The translations under genes were made by a program, and so were the position numbers. Shown here in pieces: positions 35,130 to 45,732 of a stretch of DNA of 64,000 nucleotides. Numbering within the stretch: position 1 is the stretch's first letter; the number at the start of each line of letters is the position of its first letter. Under the pieces are notes generated by a model that saw only the letters and a list, made by a program, of their open reading frames with translations, made no database searches and was not told the DNA's origin. The stretch lies in NCBI GenBank assembly GCA_029378245.1, contig JARKIF010000078.1, positions 89,794 through 153,793 on the forward strand, written 5' to 3'. The stretch comes from Roridomyces roridus (Eukaryota; Basidiomycota; Agaricomycetes; Agaricales; Mycenaceae).

Positions 35130-36637
35130 ATGGTGCGTCTTAATCCCTTCTCATCCGTTTGCTGAACCCGTTTTCTAGCACATAATTGTTATAGGTGCAG
35201 GGTTAGCAGGTCTCACTGTCGCCATTGCCTTGGCCAAAGGTGGCCACAAGGTCGAGATCCTCGAGAGCGCGCCGGCCATCTCGTATATTGGCGCAGGTTC
35301 GCATCGCAGGTCGCGTCAACCCTGTTTATTGACGGTTTCACTTAGGCATCCAAGTCTCGTCCAACTCATCGCGAATCCTCCGCAAACTTGGTGTCGATAA
35401 ATATGTGGAGAAATATTGCACCGAACCTGTCGATCTGCGGATGATGCGATGGAACACTGGCCAAATTCTGGTCGAGGTCCCCCTCAAGGACCCTGCACAT
35501 GATGACTACGGCTCTCCATACTGGTGAGCAGGTTTCTCCAACCGACCAGTGAAGGCTTATAACCCTAGGCACATCCACCGTGCCGACTTGCATCGTGGCC
35601 TTCTCCAAGCTGCCGTTGACCTTGGATGCCAAATTCATCTCAATTCCCGTGTCGTCAACATAGAGCCAGAGACCGGATCGGCCATCACCCAAGATTCTGT
35701 TACATACCATGGGGATCTTGTTGTCGCCTCCGACGGGCTGAACTCGATGGCTCGCGCCGTCGTTCTGGGACGGCCGGGTCCGCCGGTTCCCACGGGCCAA
35801 ATGGCTTACCGTGTTACCCTGCCTGCTGCCACGCTGCGCGGGATCCCAGAGCTCGAGGAGATAATTACTGTTCCTCGAAATAATCATTGGTTAGGTGTGT
35901 CACATTTCTAAACTGCAAGTCGTTAATAAATAAATATTGGTAGGTCCTCGTGGGACAATTTTGAGCTATTTGCTCCAAGGTCAAGACGAACCACTCATCA
36001 ACTTTGTCTTCACCTGCGACGTGAATGAGAAGGATCTTCCTCCCGGCGTTGATCAGAGAATGGGCACCGCCGAGGAGGTTCGCAACAGCTTCAAAGGGTG
36101 GGACCCGCGTATCGAGACGATGCTGGGACACGTCAAAGATGTTCTATACTGGAGGGTACGTCAATTTGTCTTGTTTTGAGCACCTCAGCTAACCCACCGC
36201 TATCCTAGCTCTACACGCACGAGCCCATCGCCTCTTGGTCGCATCCGTCTCACCGTTTGGCCCTGATAGGCGATGCAGCTCACGCCATGACGCCCTACCT
36301 CGCTCAAGGCGCAGCGATGGGCATCGAGGATGCAGCCATCCTGGGTGGCATTCTCTCCCATCCACGTTACTCCTCTCCGAGCACTCTGTCCGCCGCACTG
36401 GCGCTGTACGAGCATCTTCGTCTGAGCAGGGCCACGAAAGTCGCCTCTGCGAGTGTGGAAAGCCGGTGGTTCACGCAGATGGAAGATGGCGAGAAACAGC
36501 GTGCGCGGGACGAGTGGCTGCTGCTCCATCCCGGCATTGAGGAAGGCCACATCAATATCAGAAGCGACAAGATTTGGTTGGACGAGTTGTTTGGGTACGA
36601 CGCATATAAGGTGCTGGATGAGTATCTGGGAGAGTGA
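35130..36637 (+). CDS. FAD-dependent aromatic monooxygenase, salicylate hydroxylase-like
   Basis: Class A flavoprotein hydroxylase. The ATG at 35130-35132 ends its exon and a 46-nt intron precedes 'HIIVIGAGLAGLTVAIAL' with the Rossmann GXGXXG. FAD contacts continue with 'VEILESAPAI' and 'GAGIQVSSNSSRILRKLG', then 'HIHRADLHRGLLQAA'. The DG motif is 'GDLVVASDGLNSMARAVV' (~35730-35760). The second FAD motif 'LALIGDAAHAMTPYLAQGA' lies at ~36257-36313. The protein ends 'YKVLDEYLGE' with TGA at 36635-36637. About 420 residues, right for salicylate hydroxylase-like enzymes. The real substrate may be another phenolic or a metabolite intermediate. Upstream codons in the same frame contain no ATG before a stop, which supports the isolated start codon. 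Confidence 0.87.
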
Positions 36638-36755
36638 AAATAGAAGCAGGGTTGTTTGGGGACTCGGAGAGTGATAATAGAAGCCCCTGACTGTCGTACC
36701 CAATCACTGACTGATCCGTCGCGTCTTTCGAGACCATGTCTTTCTGAGAACCCTC

Positions 36756-38129
36756 ATGTCGGCCCCTCAGACCCTCCCACCCATTCCTGCCCATATCGAA
36801 ACCCTGTGAGTGCTCTCGCTCAGTGCCAAGACTTGAACTGAGCCTCGGCGTGCTCAAAGGACGGGGCCGCTTGTAAGCTCGCCGCAATGACTGTTACTGC
36901 AGCATCTTGACTTATTTAGGTCGTTGGAGAGCTTCTTGGAACGTATCTATTTGGAATCCTCACTGTCCAATTCTACCTCTACCACCTCAACTTTCCCAAT
37001 GATGCCAAGTGGATCAAGTACCTAGTATGGAGCATCTTCACCTTGGACCTGGCGTCGATTGTCATGTGCATTGCCGACTCGTGGCACTGGTTTGCGTCGG
37101 GCTACGGAAACATCATATTCCTCAACGACATATGGCTCTCTGCGTTTGATACACCCATGCTCGGAGCTTTCATTGCGGCCATTGTCCAATGTTTCTATTG
37201 TCATCGAATCTGGACGCTCAACAAGTACACGCTGCCGATCTGCATACTGGTTTCGATGGTAGCTCTTTGTGTGTCTAAAGGACCGATTTCCTAACCCGAG
37301 TGTGTAGCTCGCTGTTGCGCAAATTATTGCGGGAATTTATGGGGCGATTGTGGGTCACAGAGCGCGCACGTTTGCAGCTGCAGGTCCCAAAGTTCGAGCT
37401 GCAACTTGGGCAAGTTCAAGTGCTCGTATTGAGTCGCGCATTAATCCTTTCGATAGGTCGTAAATATTGGAGCTGCCGTGGCCGACGTTTTGATCATGGT
37501 GACGATGTCGATCCTGGTACGAACTGACTCAAAACTCAATCACGTCCGCCAACTTCGAGTATAGTTGTTGAGATCGCGCATTAGGACAAATCATGCCCGA
37601 ACAGATTTCATCGTTAGAAGGATCATAAACCTTACGGTCGAGACGAATTTGTTATCAAGTAAGTGGGAAACTCGATTCACTGCTGCAATTCGCACCAATG
37701 TGTCTAACAGGCACCCTTGCCGTTCTTACCGTCATCCTCCTTGTCGGCGTACCCAATACAAACTACTTTACGGCTCCGTGCGTGCATCGTTCCGTCCATC
37801 CTCCCACTCACAACATTTTCAGTTCAATCCTCCTTGGCAGGATGTGCGTCACACCACATCCTTTCTTCCAACGCTCATCACCTCTTGATAGCTATTCGAA
37901 CAGCCTACTCTTGATCCTCAACAACCGCAAATACATGTCCTCCGACAACGTGGTTTCTGACGCTGGCACCGAATCGTTCCACACGGCGACACGAAAGACG
38001 GCGCTCACTTTCACTACTCTTGCGCAAACCGACGACAGGAGCGATGGCGAAGACAGATATCAGTTGACGGAGAGCCGTGTCGATGGAACTCTTGACGATG
38101 GGAATTCGAACAGTGTCGAGATCCGATGA
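36756..38129 (+). CDS. DUF6534 seven-helix membrane protein
   Basis: Basidiomycete-specific multi-pass membrane protein of unknown function. Start at 36756 ('MSAPQTLPPIPAHIET'). A 13-nt exon (36860-36872) encodes part of the first-helix signature 'LTGPLVVGELLGTYLFG', which is followed by 'ILTVQFYLYHLNFP'. Further helices: 'YLVWSIFTLDLASIVMCIA', 'LGAFIAAIVQCFYCHRIW' with the family's YxxRIW motif, 'ILVSMLAVAQIIAGIYGAI', 'NIGAAVADVLIMVTMSILL', and 'LAVLTVILLVGVPNTNYFT'. The C-terminal part has 'SNSLLLILNNRKYM', the typical end of the domain, then a Thr/Ser/Asp-rich tail to TGA at 38127-38129. A short distance downstream of the monooxygenase on the same strand. Confidence 0.8.
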
Positions 38130-38489
38130 TGGATAGAAAAATTTGCATTTCGTCTGGGGTACGTGCAGCCTTCCCCGTGACTGCTCTGGGACTGAACGCA
38201 GCTTTTCCAGAATTAAAACATGAATGGTTGTTTCCTTCTTATTCTGTGGAGAAATTAGTGTATCGATATGAGTAATTTTGTACTTCTCCACAAGGATGTC
38301 ATTTGTATCGCGGCAAAAAGTAAGGCAAGGCAAGGAGCCTCGTGCTGACACGTGAACCTCAATACCCAATTTGGGAAGACATTCCGCCATCAAATCACGT
38401 TGACGTGCCATTGTTCTCGAGACCCACAGCGCGCTTAGCCGTTGATATCAATGTGAGTGGGCGGCCGTCTTTCTTTCTTCTTCACCAAC
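38130..38489. other. Intergenic region before the FunK1 gene
   Basis: 360 bp holding the DUF6534 3' flank and the FunK1 promoter. No TATA box or small gene recognised. Confidence 0.4.
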
Positions 38490-41099
38490 ATGACCAACTC
38501 ATCTCAAGCATCTCTCGACGAGAACCCACGGCTTGAACCCACCGCCGACGACGCGTCGCGTGCTGAGGAGGGCGCGACTCCATTCACCGAGCCTCGCGTC
38601 GAGTCTGCCACCCCCCGCAAGAGAGGACCGGGAACAAGTCTCAACGCCCAGTCCAACAACTTAGAATCTCGGCAACAAGGAGACCTTGGCGCGAGGCGCG
38701 TGTGGCTCGCCATGTTGAAGAGCAAATTCGACGGCATGCAGGATGTCTCTGCGTTTCTTGACGCGATGGGTCCAGGACAGCCTGTCAACATAGGCACCAT
38801 TGTGAACAAGGCTCGATATACACTGAAGACCACAGCTACCAAGCTCGTGGATGCGGACACCGAGAAGGACATGACGGAACCCATGGTCAGTGACATCTTC
38901 TCCATCTAATATATACTCACACCGAATAGATCAAATACTTGAACAAGGTCGTCGCAGATTTCCCGCCCGGGACCAAACCCAGCTTCCACGACACGAGTAA
39001 CACGAGATTTCCGTCCGTCGAGGATGGGGATCAAATAGAACACCACACGATGCCCGACATTACAGGTTCCAAACCTGGCCAAATCTCGCACGATGGTGAC
39101 TGGGAGTGGGCGCAGGCTGGTACAGTCATCGAGTTGAAATACAAGATCGACGTAATGGACGATAAAAAGCGGGGCATCGGACAATCTCAAGAGGCTCAAA
39201 AAGCGCTTATCCAGCTTGCGAAGGGCGCCCGCAACCTCATCATGGCCTCGGGAAGTTGTTTTGTGTATGTCGTGGCCGTCTTCGCCCGCATAAGAGCTCG
39301 CATCTTCCGCTTTGACCGGAGCGGTTTCTCCGTCACAGAGTCCTTTGACTTCACGAAAGATTGGAAGCACCTGCCCACCTTTCTGTGGCGATTATACAAT
39401 CCCCAGGGCTACTCCACACCCGTGATGACAGGCGCCGACGACACAATATCGCTCCCGACGGAACCAGAGCAGAAGCGGATGCGAGAAGCGGTCCTCAGCA
39501 TCAGTGCTTACGATGAGTGGAAGGACGAGGATCTCGACGGCGAGCATCTTTGGATCCGCGCCGCTCGATACAAATCGGACACTGGGGAGCTGGAGATCGT
39601 CAGGTGTTTTACGTTCGGCGACATTCTCTCTCGATCGGACGGCCTTTTCGGTCGTGCGACCCGGGTGCTCCGAGTGATCCTGGAGGAGGACGTCGATGCG
39701 AAGGAGCAGGATGACAACGCGGCGGAGCCAACCGTGTACGCCCTCAAGGACGCCTGGCCGCAGGAGTGTCGGCGACCCGAAGCCGACTTTTACCGCTTGA
39801 TCGAAGAACACTGCAAGCGAGAGGTCGCCGAGGCTTCGGGTGAGGAGAGGGAGCAGAAGCAGGCTATTCTCGATTCCATCGCCAAATGCCACGGCAGCCT
39901 CGATCTCTCCGTGCAGCACGACAATTCGGACCACGACCCACAGCTTCACCGGACCAACCCCACCAGTGAAGACCGCCCAAATCTTCCGCGTCGTCACATG
40001 AGGTTGCTGTTGACCCCGGTGGGGATTCCACTTAAAACCTTTGAATCAACAAAGTCTTTGGTCGGCGCTCTCTTTTGCGCTATGCGCCGTGAGTTTTATG
40101 TCTTTTTTTTCGCAGACTCCTCGCTGAGACCATATCCAGATCATGAAGCCGCGTACAACGCCGGCGTCACGCACCGCGACGTGAGCGAGGGAAACGTGCT
40201 CTTTCGCGAAGTTCCCCTTGATGGCCAGGAATTCAATGGCTTTCTCCTTGACTGGGACTACGCCGAGTTCACGCCAGAAGGGGCCAAAAAGTTCAATCAG
40301 TTGTTCCCTAATAACCCTCTTCCCGCCGCCGACGTCGACAAAAGTTTGAAAGACGTCACGGTATGTCTTACTTGCGCCACTCTGACTGTCGTCTCACTCT
40401 TTTCAGGGAACCTTTCCTTTCATGGCCATCGAGATTATTGAGAACTCCAATGGTGTGGCCGGACACCCCGTGTTACATGGTCCACACCACGATCTCGAAA
40501 GTTTTTTCTGGCTTCTTGTCTGGATGGTCCTGCGACACACGGACCTGAACAAGAACTCCATGGCCTGTTCAGACCTTTTCGACTACCTTGGGCATCAAAT
40601 GAAGAGTGACTATGTTCGCAAACCCATGCCCATCGACAAGACCAATCGTCCGTTATACCAGCTTTTGAACGCCTACCGCCAAGGAGTAGAAGCTCAAAAC
40701 CGGTCGCAGCCCGATACGTCGGACGATGATTTGCTTATCAGTCGTCGTACTCAAGTTGCACCGCCTGCTCCCGTCAACCTCAGCCATGATGAGGTCTTGC
40801 AGTGGTTCGAATCGGTGCTGATACAGTCACGGCTGCCCTGGCCGGAAAACGACGAGGCCCAGGACTTCGTGCTGCCGAGCACCAGAAAGGCGGACCAGCA
40901 GAAGGATGAATCGTTGCGGGTTTCGATGATGAAGAATGCGACGGGCTCTTCTGCGTCACTGGGGACGACGGCTGTTGCGGGAGGGTCGGGTTCCAGGAAG
41001 AGAGCGGCTGCAGAGGCTGGTGTTGGCGAAGGATCCGATTCCAAGAAGGCGAAGACGGCTGAGGGAACCGTCAAGCGTCGTGGCAAGAAGAACAAGTAG
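38490..41099 (+). CDS. FunK1-family protein kinase
   Basis: Member of the FunK1 kinase family, greatly expanded in multicellular basidiomycetes. Start at 38490 ('MTNSSQASLDENPRLEP'). The N-terminal region up to ~39000 is disordered then helical; the conserved domain starts near 'WAQAGTVIELKYKIDVMD' (~39110-39160). The family region 'FDRSGFSVTESFDF' follows at ~39315. The catalytic loop is 'GVTHRDVSEGNVLFREV' (~40165-40215, HRD plus Asn) and the metal-binding segment 'GFLLDWDYAEFT' (~40240-40270, DWD in place of DFG). After an intron comes 'GTLPFMAIEI', the activation-loop end, then 'HHDLESFFWLLVWMVLRH'. The C-terminal ~70 residues are basic (KKAK, KRRGKKNK) like a nuclear signal. Stop TAG at 41097-41099. 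Key catalytic residues are present, so it may be active. Confidence 0.87.
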
Positions 41100-41112
41100 T
41101 AGTTAGATTCAG

Positions 41113-42461
41113 ATGTTTGTGTTTGTATTACTCTCGTCCATGAACATTAACCGAAATGGCTACTACGACCGACTCCCAATGTACGCGCGTCAACGACACT
41201 CACCCACATTTCCCACATCTAATGACGGCCCGACGTTGCCCCAAACCCGCAGGTCCCGACCGCGTTTCCCGCTAAAACCACGCTCGGGGCTGTCTGTCCT
41301 CCTCTACGTCCTCCCGCTCTCCCTCCTCCTCCTGCTACTGGGCTTCTACCTGTACGAGCCACACGTAGAGCTCGCATTCTACTCGCGTACCTGGACGCAA
41401 GACCAGATACTGCCAGTGCCCACACTGTCGACGTGTTTCGACCCATCGCGCGTGCACCCAGCTTACAACCTCACCGACGGCCTCTATGGCCCGCGACGAA
41501 CGGAGGTGCAGGCCGGGATGGCACTGCGCCTCGGGGTGGACTGCTACAACTTTGCAGGCACGATCCAGCCTGCTCCGCGGACGTCGAACGAGTACATTTC
41601 GGCTGAACAACGGACGCAGTATCATACGTATTGGAGGAATGACCTGGCGCCGTTTGGACCACGACAGGAATGGATGCTCAAGTCGTTCTTTGCGACTCAG
41701 CATGTGCCCAGTTCAAGACTCGTTTTATGGTCGAATGGGCCGTTGCCGCAGAATGAGATCCTCACAAAGTACCTGCGGAGGTTCCCCGATTCGTTTGCGC
41801 TGCAGGTTGTCGACATACCAGCCCTTGCGCAGGGCACGGCGCTCGCGGGTAGCCCTCTGCTGGTGCAGAAGGACTCGAAGGCATGGGTGGACGGCGACCT
41901 CATACGATTATTGCTGCTGTGGAACTACGGCGGCGTATGGGTCGACATGGACTCGCTCCTCACGCGCTCTCTCGAACCTTTATTGGAACACGAATTCGTG
42001 ACGCAATGGGACTGCTACGACAAGCTCTACCAACCGCTAAACGGCGCGCTAATGCGGTTCAAGTCGCACTCGCCGTACCTATGCGAGGCGTTCCATCTCA
42101 TGACCACGTCCACACCGCCGCGCGCGGGGTCGACAGATTGGGGCTCCTTGTTGTATATGAAGCTTTGGCGGGGACTCGCTGCGTCTGGGATTCCACCGTT
42201 CAAGATTCTGCCTTTTTGCTTCTCCGACGCGCGGTCTTGTCGGTTGGATAACCGGCTGCCAGACCCGTTCGTGTCGGATGGCGATCGAGGGAACAAGATG
42301 GGGGTTTGGAACGGCGCAATGCAGGTGGGCGGCAGGCTGGATCAGGTACTGCATAAACAGATTTTGGGGTTCATCTGCATAACCAGTGGGAGAAGCCGTA
42401 TCCTGCGGGTGGCTGGGTAGAGAGGTTGTTATTGAGGGGGTACGATGAGGAACTAGAGTAG
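41113..42461 (+). CDS. DXD-motif glycosyltransferase (GT32-like), type II membrane protein, with apparent frameshift
   Basis: Golgi-type glycosyltransferase. Starts are possible at 41113 and 41140 ('MNINRNGYYDRLPMYARQ'); the second may be the true one. A basic N-terminal tail precedes one signal-anchor helix ('LLYVLPLSLLLLLLGFYLY', ~41305-41360). The catalytic domain shows 'SSRLVLWSNGPLPQNEIL', 'KAWVDGDLIRLLLLWNYGG' and the sugar-nucleotide motif 'VWVDMDSLLTRSLEPLL' with DXD at ~41940-41955. It has no introns over at least 1.2 kb. The frame stops at 42420, but the conserved ending 'VHLHNQWEKPYPAGGWVE' is read in another frame right after a T4G4 run at 42362-42369, and continues to TAG at 42459-42461. 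Either one base is missing or a 41-nt intron (42346-42386) is used. Substrate unknown. Confidence 0.78.
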
Positions 42462-42468
42462 AAAATTG

Positions 42469-44022
42469 ATGCCACTTGTTGTTCGACGGTCACTGTCGAC
42501 TCACATTCCTCTCGATGCAATACTTGGTGGCTTGACACAAAAGAACCTGACAGTCAACTGGCCTGCGGTCCCGCCGAAACAAGATTCGCTCTCACTTGCA
42601 CGAAAAATACGGGCCGAGGGCAATGTAGCGCTCTTGAACGGGCGACAAGACTCGCGGTTTCTCAATCATGTCGTCGTGCATGCGCTCCTACGGTCCTCCT
42701 CCCTGCAAGCAGGCGAGCACCTGCTGGCCTTTTCAGCCAAATTCCGCGCCAGGATGCACCCGCTCACTCTGACGCAAACCATCTCCTCGCTGCTCTCCTC
42801 TGTGCCTCGGAAACACCACCCACACGACTCGCATCGCATCCGTCCACGGGGAAAGATTCCACGGCTGAGGTCAGAGATGGTCTCCCAGCCCGAGTTGCGG
42901 ACGGCCTTGGGACTGGTGCTCGCTGCGCAGAGTCGGGGGCTTGAGTTGTCCCCGGAGATGATGAGGAGCCTGTTGACCAAGTTGGTGGAGCAGCGCGAGT
43001 GGGTCGTTGTTGCGTTGATTTATGTGGGATGGTTGATGAGCGGAGGAAGGCGAGGGAGGCAGGCTCATGGTCGACGAACCCGCCATATTGGCTGCTCCCC
43101 CATTTGTGTACGGGTATTGCCCGTGTTTTGAACCATCGTTCGAAGCGAATCCTACCTGTGCTGGCGAAGCAGGCGTTGCAAGCGCTCGCGATTTTGGGAG
43201 GGCAGATTGACGCACGCTCGATCCCGTCTGCGGACGTGAGTGGATGGGTCGAAGCTGTGGGCGGGGTGCGTATTTCTCTCCCTCGTATCTATTACTATTA
43301 ACGAATCTACATAGATAGGCACGCGACTGGCTACAGTACAAGTGCGGGTCTCTGGGACAGATGATAACGTCTCTACCCAGGCGAGGGCGTATCTGAAGGA
43401 CGTGTTGTCGAGGTACGCGGAGAGGCTGCCTCGAACCAGGCATATTTTCAGCGTTGGAAACGGGAAAGGTGCGCGGGTGAGGAGGGGAGTTCAATGGCTG
43501 GAGGACGGAAAGAGACCGATTCTTTCCGACGCGGACGACGGTGCCATGCCGCCACCAGACATCAAGACTTATGAGGCGTTGTTCAACGTGCTGTTGACGC
43601 CAGGCGAGGTCTATTCGTCTGGCAAGAAAGAGGCAGTGGACTCGGTGGAGGGGAATTGGCATGCGGCGTCGTCGCCAAACAATCCGACCCAGGAAATGCA
43701 CTACCCCGGGCACGTGCTGGATTTCTCAGAGTACCCCGTGCAAGCACCAGAGGAGGAGAGGCCTTACGAGTTGGCGTGCAAGGTGCTTCGGCATATGATG
43801 TACGAACGGATGCCGCCTTTGGTGCCGTGGGTCAGCCCGACGTTGCTCGAGTTGCTCAGAAAACACAAGGAGGGACTCGGGGATTTATGGGACACGGTGG
43901 AGGAGGGAGCAGGGAGGCTGAAGGTGCGGACAGAGCCGGTATTGGACGAGCAGGCCGAGATGGATCGGTTGAATAGGCAACTGGCTACTCGAGAGGGAAA
44001 ATACGATGAACTCCAAAACTAG
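42469..44022 (+). CDS. Helical-repeat-like (possibly PPR-type) protein, function unknown
   Basis: Not firmly recognised. Start at 42469 ('MPLVVRRSLSTHIPLD'), a basic, Ser-rich N terminus that could be a mitochondrial presequence. The protein is mostly helical with segments such as 'LNHVVVHALLRSSSLQAGEH' and 'DIKTYEALFNVLLTPGEVYS', followed by 'ELACKVLRHMMYERMPPLVP', which resemble pentatricopeptide units of fungal mitochondrial RNA factors. The first and second parts are in different frames near 43000: a 47-nt intron (42999-43045, donor GTGGGT) would join them, or a base is missing at 43026-43029. A further intron (43270-43318) follows 'WVEAVGG'. The stop is TAG at 44020-44022. Its ATG is only 7 nt after the intended stop of the glycosyltransferase gene. 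Confidence 0.6.
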
Positions 44023-44063
44023 TCGCATGAGCATAGTATTCATAAGGCATACAACACGGTAGT

Positions 44064-44635
44064 CTATATGAAACCAATCTGGAAAGGGTTAGGAAAGTAG
44101 AAAAAAGTTGCTAAAAAAACACACACCTTGTTCGCGACATCCAAAGCATCGTGGTCGGCCGTCAGCCTAACATACGCCTTTTTCTTTCCATCTGGGCGGA
44201 TAAGAGTGTTGATCTTGGCGGCGTTGACGTCGTAGAGCTTTTTAACGGCGTCCTTGATTTGACGCTTGTTGGATTTGATGTCCACAATGAAGACGAGCGT
44301 GTTGTGCTCCTCAATCTTCTTCATGGCCGACTCCGTGTTGAGGGGACTGCGGGGAATTAAACAGGGAACTGGAGAGAGAGAAGAAAAGAGACGCACGACA
44401 CAATTGTCCTGAATTGGTCCATTCTCGGGGCATGGGGGACAGACTTGCGAGGGTATTTCGGCTCGCGGGCAAGACGCAGAGTCTTTGGGCGGTGGAAGGA
44501 GACGGAGAAGCGTGTTTTGCGGGACGAGTGGGAGTTGGCGCCCTGCAACGCCGCCTTTTTGGCCGACTTGGCCTTGGAGTCCTTCTTTGACGCCGCCGCC
44601 GCCTTGGTAGCCTTGGGTGTTTTCGTCGTGGCCAT
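44064..44635 (-). CDS. RPL25: 60S ribosomal protein uL23 (L25/L23a)
   Basis: Large-subunit ribosomal protein at the peptide exit tunnel, docking site for SRP and nascent-chain factors. Start at 44635 ('[18 protein letters not shown]'), a Lys/Ala-rich eukaryotic extension, then '[19 protein letters not shown]' and '[15 protein letters not shown]'. After an intron the core follows: '[20 protein letters not shown]', '[14 protein letters not shown]' and '[17 protein letters not shown]' pattern ('[19 protein letters not shown]'). A 49-nt intron separates 'DVANK' from the final 'IGFI' and TAG (44064-44066). Complete and of normal length (~155 residues). Confidence 0.96.
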
Positions 44636-44880
44636 TCTAACAATGAATTAGCTTGAGGGAGCAGACGACGCAGCCAGCGCAGCAGACCTTGCGAGCCGGA
44701 AGAGGGACGAGGTGTAAAATCGGGATGGGAAACAATCAAAGATCCAGGATCAGTGCTACTATGCAGTTCCAAATCGAGCTGCGACTTCGGCAACTTGATC
44801 CTTACCACAGTCGGCATTGGCACCGAGGCGATGGGAACTTCGGCGCGATTCGGCATCATCCCGGCACATGAATCTACTAA

Positions 44881-45653
44881 TTACATTGGTGTCGTACAAG
44901 TCTGCGCATTATGCCCTGGCTGCTTACATTTTGAACAGCACCGTGGCCGCTAAGAGTCGTTAGAAGAGGCTGCAAATTTTCTGGAACAAGAAATACCTTG
45001 TTCGCCGTATCTTCATCCGTGTTTGATCGTTTACTGGCTGGTGTATCACAACTGGGTTGGGCAACAAATCCATTCCGGAGGATCTGCTCCAGACTGTACA
45101 CTTTATTCTCCAGCGCCTCTTTCTGCACTTTCAGCGCCTCTACCGCCCCACGCAAAGCTGCGTTGGCACTGTTTAGATCAGTGAAGGTCTCTTTCAGGAC
45201 CACGGTCTCTGTCTTGAGCGGCGTCAAGATGGATTTCTGGAATGTAAATGCAAACCACCTCGAGATCCGATATCCTCTTCTCCGCCACTTGAAGTGACTG
45301 TCGCGCATGGCAGTTGGACCTCGGATGTTTGAAGAGGCCAGCTCAACTCACCGTCTCGGCCTTGGTCTTGGCAATCTGGGGCAACCCGTCATGGAGGAAC
45401 TCGTTCAACGGAAAAAAAAAGATGACCTCTGCGTCTTTGTACAGCGCCTCGAACCCTTGAGCCTTTCGAAATCGTTGGAACTTTGATTGCGGCAAGAAAA
45501 GACAACCTTTACAGCAACTGATATGTGCTCGATTTCTTGAACTCTGCGCTCTAGTTCTCGGTTCTTATCTTCCGAAGTCGTCAGCGCCGTCGAGAGCACA
45601 TTCATAAACTCGGGCGCGAGAGCGGGGTGTTTGAGGAGGATGTCGGTGTTCAT
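44881..45653 (-). CDS. Small coiled-coil protein with C-terminal CCHC zinc knuckle
   Basis: Not a known family to me. Start at 45653 ('MNTDILLKHPALAPEFMNV'). Exon 1 forms a coiled coil ('TSEDKNRELERRVQEIEH'). Further exons read 'AQGFEALYKDAEVIFFF', 'TKAETSLQ', then 'KSILTPLKTETVVLKETF' and a clear heptad stretch ('ALRGAVEALKVQKEALENKV', ~45090-45180). Joining the last intron (44954-44998) brings in 'KRPRCCSKCKQPGHNAQTC', a CX2CX4HX4C zinc knuckle, with TAA at 44881-44883. Such knuckles bind single-stranded nucleic acid in RNA-binding proteins and retroelement Gag proteins; no Gag, protease or reverse transcriptase is nearby. About 180-190 residues. Splice sites were chosen because they keep a single frame and give typical ~45-55-nt introns. 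Confidence 0.6.
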
Positions 45654-45732
45654 GGTGAGAGAATCACTCCAACAGATTGATGATCTCGAAAATAGTAATA
45701 AAATTAAGAGGCTGTCGTATGTAGTGCTACTA

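Noticed and set aside
44881..45653. Retrotransposon Gag for the zinc-knuckle protein
   Set aside because: No protease, reverse transcriptase, integrase or terminal repeats were seen nearby, and the gene has several introns.
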